A stretch of DNA of 64,000 bases, taken from contig NC_012796.1 of NCBI RefSeq assembly GCF_000010665.1, positions 1,674,001 to 1,738,000 on the forward strand, in the 5' to 3' direction. This document shows, in pieces, positions 7,606-15,760 of this stretch. Source of the DNA: Solidesulfovibrio magneticus RS-1 (GTDB lineage Bacteria; Desulfobacterota; Desulfovibrionia; Desulfovibrionales; Desulfovibrionaceae). The position numbers and the translations under genes were made by a program. Every line of letters starts with the position of its first letter. Position 1 is the stretch's first letter. The notes under the pieces are model-generated. The model was not told the DNA's origin. It saw only the letters and a program-made list of their open reading frames with translations, and ran no database searches.

Positions 7606-10596
7606 ATGAACGGGCAAATCGATTATTACGGGCTGTTTAAGTCCATCTTCCGTGGCCGGGACGACGTTGTCCCCAAGCACTTCACAACTGCCGGCACGAA
7701 CGGCAAAACCGGGCGCTCAGGCTACGCGCCAATTTGCAACAACTTCTGGAAAACAGGCATTTGCCCCAAGGCTTCAGGTGATAAGACCGCCTGCGACAAG
7801 TGTTCCTCCCGCGACTACGTCCCCTTGTCCGACGCGCTGCTCCAGGGGCATTTCGAGGGCAAGCACATCCTCGGTGTTTATCCCTTGCTCCCGGACGGGA
7901 CATGCTGGTTCGTCGCCGCCGACTTCGATGACCACAGTGGCGACCGCAATCCCCTCGCTGATGTCCTGGCCTATGCCGAAGCCCTGACCACGGCAGGGCT
8001 CACCCCCTACGTCCTGCGCTCGAAGTCCGGCAAGGGCTTCCACGTCTACTTATTCTTCGCAGCCCCTGTGCCTGCCTGGAAAGCTCGCCGTGTCGCCTTC
8101 TCTTTGCTTCAGGAGGCGGGGCTTGTCGGTGAAGACGTGTCGGTTAATAGCTTCGACCGTCTGTTCCCGAACCAGGATGAACTCAGCCCTACGAAGCCGC
8201 TGGGGAACCTGATCGGACTGCCCTATCAAGGTGAAGCATCCAAATTCGGCCACACCCTGCTCCTGGACCCTGCATCTGACTACACGACGGCTTTCACCGA
8301 ACAACTGGCCGTGCTCACTTCGCTCATCCGCGCTAGCGAAGCCGACCTCGACACCATCATCGCGGCCCGGGGCTTGGCCAAGGATGCTCCCAAGGTGGCG
8401 ACTCCCTCAGCCCTCGGTGGTGCTGTCCCTGCGACGACAAAACCGATCCAGGTACCGGCCTTGATTCCTGAGACAAAACGCAACGACACCCTGTTCCGGG
8501 TGGCGGCTTCCTTACATGCAAAAGGTTTGTCGGATCAGGCCATCCGCGAAGCCCTGCTGGCTGAAAATGCCGCCAAGTGTGTGCCGCCCCTGGACACGCA
8601 AGAGGTCGAAGACATCGTCCAGAACGTGACCGCCCGCTATGCCAAAGGAGTCTCGGCGGCTGTCGCAGTGCCTGGAGCGCTGGCTTCTTTGGATGCGACA
8701 ATGACCGCTGCGTCGGGTAATGCCGCCCCTACCCAACTGCCCACTATTCACTCCATGCTCCCCGATGCGCCGGTATCCGCCAATGCCGTTGTGCCCGGGA
8801 AAATGAACCTCAGCCTTCATGACGGGATTGCGGCGTGGGTCGATAACGGAAAAGGCCAAGCCGGGTTTAAGCACGTCTTTCCCGTTGCCATCGTCCTCGT
8901 CGAACGTTTGAAATGCGTCCACACCGGCAAGGAGCAGGTTAAGCTGGCGTGGCACATGGACGATGCTTGGCATTTTCAGATTGTCGACCGCAAAGTCATC
9001 GCCGACACGCGTGATATCGTTTCATTGGCAAGCTACGGACTCCCTATTACTAGCGAGCACAAGGAGTTCCTCGTCAAGTATCTCTCGGCATACGACTTTG
9101 TAAACCGCCGATGCATCCCGTTAATTCAAGTTAGCAGTCGTTTTGGCTGGCAAGACGGCAACGAATCCTTTCTCTGGGGCCGCAACCTCATCACACAAGA
9201 TGGAATGTTGTCCGCCGCCGCGATCAATACCAAAAACGGCCCATCAGCCATCGGAGCCGCCACTATCGTCTTCCGTGGCAGTGACGACGGGGATGAACAG
9301 GTGGCGGACGGTTTTGTCTGCTCAGGTTCGTTAACGGGTTGGCTCGCCACAGCCAATCGCGCCATCGTCCATCCTATCCCCTTCGTCGTCATGCTGGCTT
9401 CATTCGCGCCGCCGCTGCTGACCTTGATCGGTGCGAGCAACTTCGTCGTCGAAACAGCGGGCATCACCTCCACGGGCAAGACCTCGACCCAACGTTTGGC
9501 CGCTTCGGTCTGGGGCTGTCCCGACGAACGTGCTGAAGCGTCCGTATTGCACACCTGGGATACCACACGCATCTGGGTCGAGCGCACCGGTGGCCTGCTC
9601 AATGGTCTCCCCTTGATCCTCGACGACACCAAGCGTGTCTTCTCGAGCCTGCCGCAGAAAGAAGCACGTGCTCTGGTGAATGCCGTGGTCTACGCCTACG
9701 CATCAGGGAAAGGCCGTGGCCGTGGAAGTGTCCAGGGAACACAACGCACCGGATCATTCCGCTCTGTCTTGATCTCGTCGGGTGAGGAGCCCTGCACCGG
9801 GGCCAGCACACAACATGGCGGCGCTCGTGCTCGCGTCCTTTCGCTCTGGGGAGCACCGTTTGGCTCAGCTCCGCAACCGGATTTGGTCAAGGATGTGAAC
9901 GTGACCGTGATGGCAAACTACGGCTTCGCCGGGCCTTATCTGGTCCGCCATCTGCTGATGCACCGCGCCTACTGGGCTGTGTGGAAGGAGGAGTTCCAGC
10001 AGCTTCAAGGGTTCTATGCGACCCTGGCCGAGGGCAATAACGTGGCCGGCCGTTTGGCTGAAATCTTCGCCGTCCTTGAGTTCACCGCCCTTCGTCTGCT
10101 GGAGGCACTTCCGGGGCTGGTCCTTCCACGACCGACCCGGGAGGTCTTGCGGGGTATTTGGGATGCGACAGTTGCCGACGCCGCCCAAGATGCCGACCGT
10201 GCCCTGGCCGCCCTGCGTGATGTAGCGGAATGGGCCATTGCCAACCAGCAGAAGTTCTACGGCCGCCATAAGTCCGATAGTACTGGACACCCGATTGAGC
10301 CCCATGGCGGCTTTGTTGGGCGCTTTGACGCCGGTGATTCCTTTACTTATATATCCTTCCTGCGCAAGCCGTTATGTGACCTCCTTGAGAAGTTTGGGCA
10401 CGATGTCTCGGCCACTGTCCGTGTCTGGTCCGAGCGCGGTTGGCTCCTGGCCGATTCAAAAGGTCGAAACCAGCGCCAAGTTCGCATAAACGGGACAAAG
10501 CCCGCTGCCTACTGCATCAAACGCGCCGCCCTTGAAACCGAAGTGGGCATGGACTTCCGTCCCGATCAAGAACCGCCAAATCCGTTCGGCTCCTAG
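7606..10596 (+). CDS. Primase-type (TOTE/AEP-like) and DUF927 ATPase fusion, element replication protein
   Basis: 996 residues from the ATG at 7606 (TGGAGA 6 bases upstream). The N-terminal part matches archaeo-eukaryotic-type primases: a zinc-like cluster C44, C53, C63, C66, the metal-binding AADFDD (D106, D108) and SGKGFHVYLFF with H146. A helical linker (about 240-330) follows, then a DUF927-type helicase/ATPase region (about 390-690) with a P-loop-like STGKTSTQR near residue 624 and LPLILDDTKRV as a Walker B-like stretch. Such fusions drive replication of phage satellites and integrative elements. It is flanked downstream by repeated 8-bp motifs that could be its origin. Naming it TOTE-like is a fold-level judgement; the DUF927 part is the surer assignment. 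Confidence 0.85.
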   Translation: MNGQIDYYGLFKSIFRGRDDVVPKHFTTAGTNGKTGRSGYAPICNNFWKTGICPKASGDKTACDKCSSRDYVPLSDALLQGHFEGKHILGVYPLLPDGTCWFVAADFDDHSGDRNPLADVLAYAEALTTAGLTPYVLRSKSGKGFHVYLFFAAPVPAWKARRVAFSLLQEAGLVGEDVSVNSFDRLFPNQDELSPTKPLGNLIGLPYQGEASKFGHTLLLDPASDYTTAFTEQLAVLTSLIRASEADLDTIIAARGLAKDAPKVATPSALGGAVPATTKPIQVPALIPETKRNDTLFRVAASLHAKGLSDQAIREALLAENAAKCVPPLDTQEVEDIVQNVTARYAKGVSAAVAVPGALASLDATMTAASGNAAPTQLPTIHSMLPDAPVSANAVVPGKMNLSLHDGIAAWVDNGKGQAGFKHVFPVAIVLVERLKCVHTGKEQVKLAWHMDDAWHFQIVDRKVIADTRDIVSLASYGLPITSEHKEFLVKYLSAYDFVNRRCIPLIQVSSRFGWQDGNESFLWGRNLITQDGMLSAAAINTKNGPSAIGAATIVFRGSDDGDEQVADGFVCSGSLTGWLATANRAIVHPIPFVVMLASFAPPLLTLIGASNFVVETAGITSTGKTSTQRLAASVWGCPDERAEASVLHTWDTTRIWVERTGGLLNGLPLILDDTKRVFSSLPQKEARALVNAVVYAYASGKGRGRGSVQGTQRTGSFRSVLISSGEEPCTGASTQHGGARARVLSLWGAPFGSAPQPDLVKDVNVTVMANYGFAGPYLVRHLLMHRAYWAVWKEEFQQLQGFYATLAEGNNVAGRLAEIFAVLEFTALRLLEALPGLVLPRPTREVLRGIWDATVADAAQDADRALAALRDVAEWAIANQQKFYGRHKSDSTGHPIEPHGGFVGRFDAGDSFTYISFLRKPLCDLLEKFGHDVSATVRVWSERGWLLADSKGRNQRQVRINGTKPAAYCIKRAALETEVGMDFRPDQEPPNPFGS

Positions 10597-11060
10597 TCCA
10601 GGTTTGCTATTCTAAGTGGGTTGTCCTGAGGGTTTTGGGGCTCTCAGGACAGCCTCAGTACAAAAAAATCTAATAATTTTATACAGTTAAATGATTTTGT
10701 ACTGAGAAAATCGTGTACTGAGCACCCAGCATACCCTCCCCTGGAAGGGTGGCACCGCGCCCGGCCCCACCGAATAAAAACAGTTTTTGGGGGAGACCCC
10801 CGGGGGCCTCAGTCTCAGTACCTTTTGAGATAAAATATTGAAATTATTTAAAAAAAGTGTACTGAGCGCGTCCTGAGGGGTCAGTACACCACAGGGAGGG
10901 CCACTTCCGATGTATAAAAAATTATTTAAATCATATCTCTACTTACATGGCAGTCGAAAAACGACCTGTTCGGTGCGATATCTATTCAAAGTTTCCGATA
11001 GATATTCATGAACGACAATATTTTACTATATTATCAAAAAATTCGTGACAAGTTATTTTG
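10597..11060. other. AT-rich intergenic segment with repeated 8-bp motifs
   Basis: No gene is seen. The segment is strongly AT-rich in patches (10662-10700, 10830-10858, 10910-11060) and separates the replication gene from the RNA candidate. It starts with an inverted repeat GTCCTGAG/CTCAGGAC (10623-10650) and then holds the GTACTGAG motif set listed separately. AT-rich DNA plus short repeats behind a primase/helicase gene is the layout of a replication origin; this is inferred. Confidence 0.5.
10654..10887. repeat. Iteron-like GTACTGAG motifs (candidate origin)
   Basis: The 8-mer GTACTGAG or its reverse complement CTCAGTAC occurs exactly at 10654, 10699, 10715, 10814 and 10859, and as a 7-base match (TCAGTAC) at 10881. 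Five full copies in 230 bp, in both orientations and in AT-rich DNA, are far more than chance. They lie just behind the primase/ATPase gene. A role as binding sites for the replication initiator or for a regulator is inferred. Confidence 0.55.
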
Positions 11061-11099
11061 TAACATTTGGCAAAACCAGTCCATAAGTTGGTCGTGTGT

Positions 11100-11900
11100 G
11101 CCTTGAAGTCTCGACAGTCCAGTTCCGATGTTAGTTCGGATGGCTTTGCTGCCCAAGCAAAACCAAGGCTAAAAAACCTCACCTTCTCCGTGGATATCAC
11201 GCTGCGTCGTCCTCATCGAACGCGGATGCCGGAGAAGTGCATACTCGTCACGGAGCGATCCGGGCGGGGGAGTTGCTGATGCCGAAGCACTGGCCCGTAG
11301 TCCATCAATTGGACGAAACCGCTGGCCCATACGTCGACGAAAACCCGGCCGTTTGAAGTCCGTGGCTCACAAGCCTCAAGGGACGCCACCGAAGGGAATG
11401 GTGCGAACCCTGACGTATGCGGCGATTAGGTGCGGGACGGCGCTGACGTGACTGTCGATATGACCAAGGAAAGTCTCCCTGTCTTGCTCTTATATTAAGA
11501 CGCAAAGGCGTGAGGGCCTGAGACATCGAGATGGCTGCGTATCTGTAAGGGATACACCGGAGTGACGCTTCTAAATGCTAAAATCCTGCAAATAAAAAAA
11601 TTACGAGCTTTTTGAATACAAATTATAGTAAAATTAGTTCAAAACCACCGCAGATTGCGGACAATACATCATCTTTAGTGCTTTTTGCTATAAAATCAAA
11701 CCTCAAATGCGTCACTCCGGCGTCGCTGGATGCGGGAAAACCGCCTGTCCAGTGGCAAACGGGGGTCGGTACTGGCAACAGTCCTTCCTATCGTAAGGCC
11801 TCATCGCCGTCGCTCCTACCGGGGCCTCGGCAATGGGGCTGGGACTGTTTTCAACAGGGATTGTCCGGCTTCGGCTGGAGCAATCCCTTTTCCTTTTTTT
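11100..11900 (+). ncRNA. Candidate large structured RNA of about 800 nt, unknown class
   Basis: There is no coding frame, yet the region contains many complementary segments: TCCGA/TCGGA (11124/11136), CTTCTCCG/CGGAGAAG (11183/11230), GTCCA/TGGAC (11300/11310), CATACGTC/GACGTATG (11328/11412) with AGGG..CACC/GGTG..CCCT nested inside, GTCTC/GAGAC (11473/11520) enclosing GTCTT/AAGAC, a 12-bp long-range pair (11557-11568 with 11709-11720), CTGGA-GCGG/CCGC-TCCAG (11726-11752) and CAGTCC-AGGCC/GGCCT-GGACTG (about 11779-11847). It ends at a strong terminator on the plus strand. The size and mobile-element location resemble the large phage RNAs GOLLD and ROOL, but I cannot assign it to any known class. 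The 5' end is a guess. Confidence 0.5.
11857..11900 (+). terminator. Strong rho-independent terminator ending the RNA candidate
   Basis: GGGATTG (11857-11863) pairs with CAATCCC (11881-11887) with a further inner helix around a GGCTTCGGCT apex, followed by TTTTCCTTTTTTT. No protein gene lies within 1.2 kb upstream, so this terminator implies a non-coding transcript. Confidence 0.85.
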
Positions 11901-11993
11901 CATAGCTGGACCGGCGTCCGAAACCGTGACCACTCCGGCTGGGCCAGGGTATCCTTACTCCATTTATTCCATTTTAAACGGGAGGATGCCAAC

Positions 11994-12374
11994 ATGGACG
12001 ACAACCGGAACCTGATTTTCTCTTACACCCGCGCCCAGGCCATCGAGGACGGCGTCTTGATCGACGTGACCGCCCAAGCGAAGGAGGCCGGCTTCAAAAT
12101 CCACACCGTCGTCACCGACAACCTGTTCCACACCTACATCGCGCCGCCGGCTGGCCTGGAAGGCGAGGGGCAAAGTGTTTTCGGGCGGCTCCACGATCTC
12201 TTCATGGTCCTGCGAACGGCCATCCTCGGCAAATCCGCTACGGATTACCTCGAACTTGACGTTCTTTTCCTGATGGCACCCGGTCGCCGCGAGCGTGTTC
12301 GGATCATCACTGTCGTCGGTCCTGGTGATGACGGCGAACCGGTCATGACCTGCATGCTGGAAGGCGACGATTAG
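11994..12374 (+). CDS. DUF6573 family protein
   Basis: 126 residues from the ATG at 11994, which has GGGAGGATG upstream. The opening NLIFSYTRAQAIEDGVLIDVT is the signature of DUF6573, a family of small proteins of unknown function carried by plasmids and integrative elements. It is acidic and predicted alpha/beta, ending GDDGEPVMTCMLEGDD. An upstream in-frame extension overlaps the terminator at 11857-11900 and is therefore unlikely to be translated. It supports the mobile-element nature of the region. Confidence 0.8.
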   Translation: MDDNRNLIFSYTRAQAIEDGVLIDVTAQAKEAGFKIHTVVTDNLFHTYIAPPAGLEGEGQSVFGRLHDLFMVLRTAILGKSATDYLELDVLFLMAPGRRERVRIITVVGPGDDGEPVMTCMLEGDD

Positions 12375-12759
12375 CTCGGCTGGTCCTATGGGTGGGGTCT
12401 TCTCCTGTGCAGGGCAGCGGTCGCTATTTTCAAAATGATAGCGAGGGCCAGGCTCCCTTTGGGGGTGCCTTTTTCCCGGATCCCTTTTGGGGACGCCCCT
12501 TCCAGGCCCCCGGAGCCCCCTATACTCCCCATTCCTGGGGTTTTGAGGGCTTCCCCGGGGTTTTCTGTCCCCCAGACCCAAAAGCCCCGGAAATCGCATC
12601 CTCGGCCCAAAGCCGCTTTTTCAGGGAGAATAAGTTCGCAGTCACATGGTCCAACCTGCTGATTTTGCGTGAAAAACGCTAGGTTTGTGCGCTTTTTTGA
12701 CAGAATTCTGCTGTTATTACAGATATTTAATACAAAACAACTACAAGAAGGAGTTCGCC
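12375..12759. other. 385-bp gap with GC-rich low-complexity DNA and a possible promoter
   Basis: The left part (about 12450-12600) is rich in CCCC/GGGG runs with no supported gene; open frames here have no ribosome site. The right part turns AT-rich and contains a consensus -35 hexamer TTGACA at 12697-12702 upstream of the AbrB-like gene, though no good -10 box sits at the ideal distance. Confidence 0.4.
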
Positions 12760-13119
12760 ATGGCCAAGAAGCCCGAAGCCACCGAGACTGAATCCACAAG
12801 AATCGAATCTCGATATCAACCCGGCCTGCTGCGCCAATGCATCTCCGAAAACCTCTCGGCAGACTCCATGATGGAGCGGCTGGGCATCCTGCACAAGCAG
12901 ACCTTGCGCAAGCACTTGCTCCGACTCATGGCCGAGGACAAAACCTTCTACGACATTGAAGGCCTCTTCCTGCGTGGCAGCAACCTCCCCAAGGTCAATC
13001 CCAAGGGTAGGCTGACGCTGAACCTGCGCGGCATCATCATCGCCGGCCAGGAGGTACGCGAAGGTGACGTCTTTCAGGTCCAGATCGAGGAAGACCGCAT
13101 CGTCATCACCCGAGGATAA
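12760..13119 (+). CDS. Small regulator with AbrB/SpoVT-like C-terminus
   Basis: 119 residues; ATG at 12760 with AAGAAGGAG 7 bases upstream. Residues 20-65 form a helical segment (LLRQCISENLSADSMMERLG then QTLRKHLLRLM) resembling a helix-turn-helix. The C-terminal 45 residues, from NPKGRLTLNLRGI to GDVFQVQIEEDRIVITRG, fit the swapped-hairpin AbrB fold, which binds DNA as a dimer. The combination suggests an element-borne transcription factor. A terminator follows at 13132. Targets are unknown; the nearby recombinases are candidates. Confidence 0.6.
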   Translation: MAKKPEATETESTRIESRYQPGLLRQCISENLSADSMMERLGILHKQTLRKHLLRLMAEDKTFYDIEGLFLRGSNLPKVNPKGRLTLNLRGIIIAGQEVREGDVFQVQIEEDRIVITRG

Positions 13120-13131
13120 CCCGCAACCGAG

Positions 13132-13166
13132 GGGTCCAGCCGCAAGGCATGGACCCTTCTCTCTTT
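13132..13166 (+). terminator. Rho-independent terminator after the AbrB-like gene
   Basis: GGGTCCA (13132-13138) pairs with TGGACCC (13150-13156), followed by TTCTCTCTTT. A second near-perfect hairpin (GCCGCTT..AAGCGGC, about 13216-13240) lies further on without a T tract. Confidence 0.7.
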
Positions 13167-13382
13167 CGGAGCATCCCGCCGCCGGCAAGCCCGGTGCAAA
13201 CGATGCCATTCCCAAAGCCGCTTTCTTCTCAAGAAGCGGCATTGGGCCAGGATTTCTCCAAAAGGCTATTAGCTTCAACGAGATACATGGAGTTGGGCCA
13301 CCGGCCAAGCTCCCAGTGCCATTTTCAAAGATCGGTTTGATCCTTTCCCAAAGAAAAACATGCTTTCCAGGAGGTTGAAGCC

Positions 13383-13940
13383 ATGAAGGTCCAGCCCTTT
13401 ACCGAATTGCGCCACGTGCGCAGCATCAAGCGACTTTTGGTCGACAGCCCAAGGGACAAGCTCCTGTTTGTCATGGGCGTCAACTCCGGCTTGCGGGTTC
13501 AAGACCTGCTGGCTCTCCATGTCGCCGCCGTGCGAGGCTTGAAGCTCGGTGACCGCATCTCCATCCAGGAGAAGAAAACCGGCAAGCCCAACGTGCTCAT
13601 CGCCAACAAGGAAATTTTGGCGGCCCTTGAGGAGTACTTCGCCATCGCACAGCCCGAGGACAGGCACTACCTGTTCAAAAGCCGCAAGACTGCGAACTCG
13701 CCCCTGACAACTCTGTCCGTCACCAAGAAGGTGAAGTCCTGGGCCGCCGCCATCAACCTCAAAGGCAACTTTGGCGCGCATACCCTGCGCAAGACCTGGA
13801 CCTACCACCAGCGCCGTGAATTCGGCGTCTCCTGGGAGGTCTTGGCCAAGCGGCTGAACCATTCCAGCCCATCCGTGACTCGGCGCTACCTCGGAATTCA
13901 AGACGAGGAGGTGGAACAGGTGCTCATGAATGCTCTGTAA
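13383..13940 (+). CDS. Short tyrosine recombinase (catalytic domain only)
   Basis: 185 residues, against 300-400 for a full integrase; only the catalytic domain is present. The active-site set can be traced: R38 (SGLRVQ), K65 in the beta-hairpin, H133 and R136 (AHTLRKT), H160 (LNHSS) and Y169 (RRYLGI). The start ATG has AGGAGG 7 bases before it. The arm-binding and core-binding N-terminal domains are missing, as in small recombinases of some plasmids and elements that act on dimer resolution or inversion. Because all catalytic residues are kept it does not look like decay. A terminator follows at 13969. Confidence 0.85.
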   Translation: MKVQPFTELRHVRSIKRLLVDSPRDKLLFVMGVNSGLRVQDLLALHVAAVRGLKLGDRISIQEKKTGKPNVLIANKEILAALEEYFAIAQPEDRHYLFKSRKTANSPLTTLSVTKKVKSWAAAINLKGNFGAHTLRKTWTYHQRREFGVSWEVLAKRLNHSSPSVTRRYLGIQDEEVEQVLMNAL

Positions 13941-13968
13941 CCATCTATCATAAAATGGTTTATCGAGC

Positions 13969-14016
13969 GTGGGTCGCTTTGGCGACAACCCTTCGTCAGG
14001 GCGGCCCACTTTTTTT
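13969..14016 (+). terminator. Rho-independent terminator after the short recombinase
   Basis: GTGGGTCGC (13969-13977) pairs, with one mismatch, with GCGGCCCAC (14001-14009), followed by a run of seven T. It ends the transcript of the recombinase at 13383. Confidence 0.75.
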
Positions 14017-14264
14017 CAGCCGGTGCTCTTCATCGGTAAACAGATTCTCCTTAACCTGCCTATATGCCGTGAGAAATGGCTGCTAGTGACACGAAAATAA
14101 TTTTTGTACGAAGCAAAATATCGCTTTCTATATGATTGAGCCTAGCAGGAGAGAGCCTCACAAAGTGTTGCAGGGTAAACGAGGCAACTTGAAGACGGCT
14201 AACTTACTGCAATATAAGACAACTTTGGATGCGCTGGGCATTAAGCTCGTGTAGTGTCTGGCCC
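14017..14264. other. AT-rich spacer upstream of the excisionase-like gene
   Basis: About 250 bp without an open frame, AT-rich around 14095-14140 (TTTTTGTACG, then TCTATATGATT). It probably holds the promoter for the excisionase-integrase pair and possibly excisionase binding sites, but no repeated motif stands out. Confidence 0.4.
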
Positions 14265-14486
14265 ATGTCGGTCGGGCCATTTTTAACACCAGCGAAAGCT
14301 GCCGAGTATTGCGGGTACAGCGCCCGACGATTCCGCACGCTCTCCAGGGAATTTTGCATCCCGAAGTATGGCCCGCATCAAAATAGATTTTGTGTCTCCG
14401 ATCTTGAACGGTTTATGAAGTCGCCGTCAACCTTTTTGGATGGTGCGACGGAGGAAGCCAGGACGCCTTTGAAGTTGGAGGTTTAG
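14265..14486 (+). CDS. Excisionase-like small helix-turn-helix protein
   Basis: 73 residues from the ATG at 14265. The sequence FLTPAKAAEYCGYSARRFRTL followed by YGPHQNRFCVSDLERFM is the winged-helix pattern of MerR-like excisionases (helix-turn-helix, then a wing with a conserved aromatic before the last helix). It ends 4 bp before the integrase start, the usual xis-int arrangement, so it probably controls the direction of recombination at tRNA-Pro. An in-frame start 12 codons upstream lacks a ribosome site. No strong ribosome site is seen before 14265 either, so the exact start is uncertain. Confidence 0.7.
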   Translation: MSVGPFLTPAKAAEYCGYSARRFRTLSREFCIPKYGPHQNRFCVSDLERFMKSPSTFLDGATEEARTPLKLEV

Positions 14487-14490
14487 GGTT

Positions 14491-15537
14491 ATGTCGGTCC
14501 ATAAGAGAAGCAACAACGGCACCTATTACGTGGCCTACCGTGACGGCAACGGCCGCCAGCATACTCGATCCTTTGGGAAGGGACGGGACGGGAAGCGTGA
14601 AGCCGAGAAGTTCGATGAGCAGGTCAAGGCCCACAAGGTAATCGAAGTTCCTTTGGAGCCTGCCCCGCCTACCTCTGGGAAAAAGATTTTTCTTGATGAA
14701 CTGTCCCAGATGTACATCAACGCCAAGAAAGCGGAGGGAAAGTCAATCCGCCGGCTCAAAGAGCTTGCCGTCATCCTCGAACGGCACATCATTCCCGCCT
14801 TCGCTCAACGCCCAGTTGAGCAGATACGCTTCGACGAAATCATCAGCCTTGTCGGAAAGGTCTATGCGAAACGCTCGCCCGTGACGCGGGGCCGGTATCT
14901 CGCATACCTCAAGACCGTCTTCCAGTTCGGCGTGGACAACGAGTTGATCGAAAAGAACCCGCTGCGCCGCTGGAAGAAGCCCAAGGAGCGTCCCCGTGAC
15001 ACCAGACTCACCGTCACCGACTTGAACAAGATCAAGGCCGCAGCAGAGCCTCATTTGGCCTGGGCTATCGAGGTCGCCTGGAACCTCGGCGTGCGGACAG
15101 GACCATCGGAGCTGCTTGCTTTAAAGTGGAGCGATGTGGACTGGGAAAACCAGACGGTCACCGTCTATGCTACCAAGACCAAGACCCGCAGGATCATACC
15201 CATCTCTGACGAGTTCCTTGCGCGGCTTCGGGAAGTGAAGGAGGCCGCCCAGTCGCCCTTCATAGTCGAATACCAAGGGCGGCCGGTGAAGCAGATCAGC
15301 CGGGCCATGAGGACGGCGTGTCGGCGGGCCGGGATCACCTACCCCGTGGTCCTGTACGACGTCCGGCACCTATTCGCGACGACCCTCCTGCGGGAAGGCG
15401 GCGATTTGTCTGCGGTGAGCAATCTGATGGGGCATTCCTCGATCCAGATGACCGCGAACAACTACTACCACCTGCTGGGCGATGAAAAACGCAGGACTAT
15501 CGCTAAGTTGCCGCGACTGGAGCAAGATGCCCGCTGA
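14491..15537 (+). CDS. int: Tyrosine-type site-specific integrase
   Basis: 348 residues with the full integrase layout: N-terminal arm-type binding (1-50, basic), SAM-like core-binding domain (about 65-160) and catalytic domain (about 170-340). Catalytic residues are R202 (GVRTGPSE), the beta-hairpin K229/K231, R292, H315 (MGHSS) and the nucleophile Y325 or Y326. The usual first His of the HxxR box is a tyrosine (YDVRH, Y289), a tolerated variation in this family. The gene points at tRNA-Pro, 180 bp away, so it is the likely enzyme for island integration. Confidence 0.95.
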   Translation: MSVHKRSNNGTYYVAYRDGNGRQHTRSFGKGRDGKREAEKFDEQVKAHKVIEVPLEPAPPTSGKKIFLDELSQMYINAKKAEGKSIRRLKELAVILERHIIPAFAQRPVEQIRFDEIISLVGKVYAKRSPVTRGRYLAYLKTVFQFGVDNELIEKNPLRRWKKPKERPRDTRLTVTDLNKIKAAAEPHLAWAIEVAWNLGVRTGPSELLALKWSDVDWENQTVTVYATKTKTRRIIPISDEFLARLREVKEAAQSPFIVEYQGRPVKQISRAMRTACRRAGITYPVVLYDVRHLFATTLLREGGDLSAVSNLMGHSSIQMTANNYYHLLGDEKRRTIAKLPRLEQDAR

Positions 15538-15670
15538 ACCCGTCTCACATGGGACGCAGTGGGGCGAACAGCATCCTGTCAAAAGTTAGCAGCATCCCTG
15601 CCAAATGTTATCTCACTTTTCACGAGGAAAAGCGGGCGGTTGGCCAAAAGGTTATCCAGCCAGGTTATCC

Positions 15671-15708
15671 AAAAGCGAAAGGGGACAGGAACCAATGTCC
15701 TATCCCCT
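15671..15708 (-). terminator. Terminator downstream of tRNA-Pro
   Basis: Read on the minus strand, GGGGATAGGA pairs with TCCTGTCCCC around a short loop and is followed by TTTCGCTTTT. It lies 10 bp after the tRNA 3' end. Because the island attaches here, this terminator is probably carried by the element and restores termination of the tRNA transcript. Confidence 0.7.
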
Positions 15709-15717
15709 TGAAATAAT

Positions 15718-15760
15718 TGGTCGGGGCGAGGTGATTTGAACACCCGGCATCCTGCTCCCA
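15718..15760. other. Presumed attachment site (att) in the tRNA-Pro 3' half
   Basis: tRNA-targeted integrases recombine in the T-arm/acceptor or anticodon part and restore the tRNA with an identical copy. The tRNA is intact and its 3' end borders the integrase side, so one att copy should lie here. The second copy was not found in the window, consistent with an island that continues to the left. Exact limits are unknown. Confidence 0.5.

Larger units (their letters stand above)
1..15717. mobile_element. Integrated genomic island, right part (left end outside window)
   Basis: A tyrosine integrase (14491-15537) and an excisionase-like gene lie just inside the 3' end of tRNA-Pro(UGG), which ends at 15718; this is the classical layout of a tRNA-targeted island. 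Inside are a type I restriction system, a primase/ATPase replication gene, a DUF6573 gene, a second short recombinase and many small unknown genes, with AT-rich intergenic stretches unlike the GC-rich genes after 15800. I did not find a second copy of the tRNA 3' end between 1 and 15700, so the left boundary is probably outside the window. No conjugation genes are visible here, so it may be a mobilisable or satellite-like element. Element membership of the hsd genes is inferred from continuity only. Confidence 0.7.

Noticed and set aside
11100-11900. Group II intron, RNase P RNA or tmRNA
   Set aside because: No reverse transcriptase gene, no recognisable domain V hairpin, and the conserved RNase P and tmRNA end sequences are not present; a GGAAAGTC string alone is not enough.
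12392-12682. Plus-strand open frame of 96 codons
   Set aside because: Pro/Phe-rich translation of a C-run region, no ribosome site, ends inside the promoter region of the next gene.
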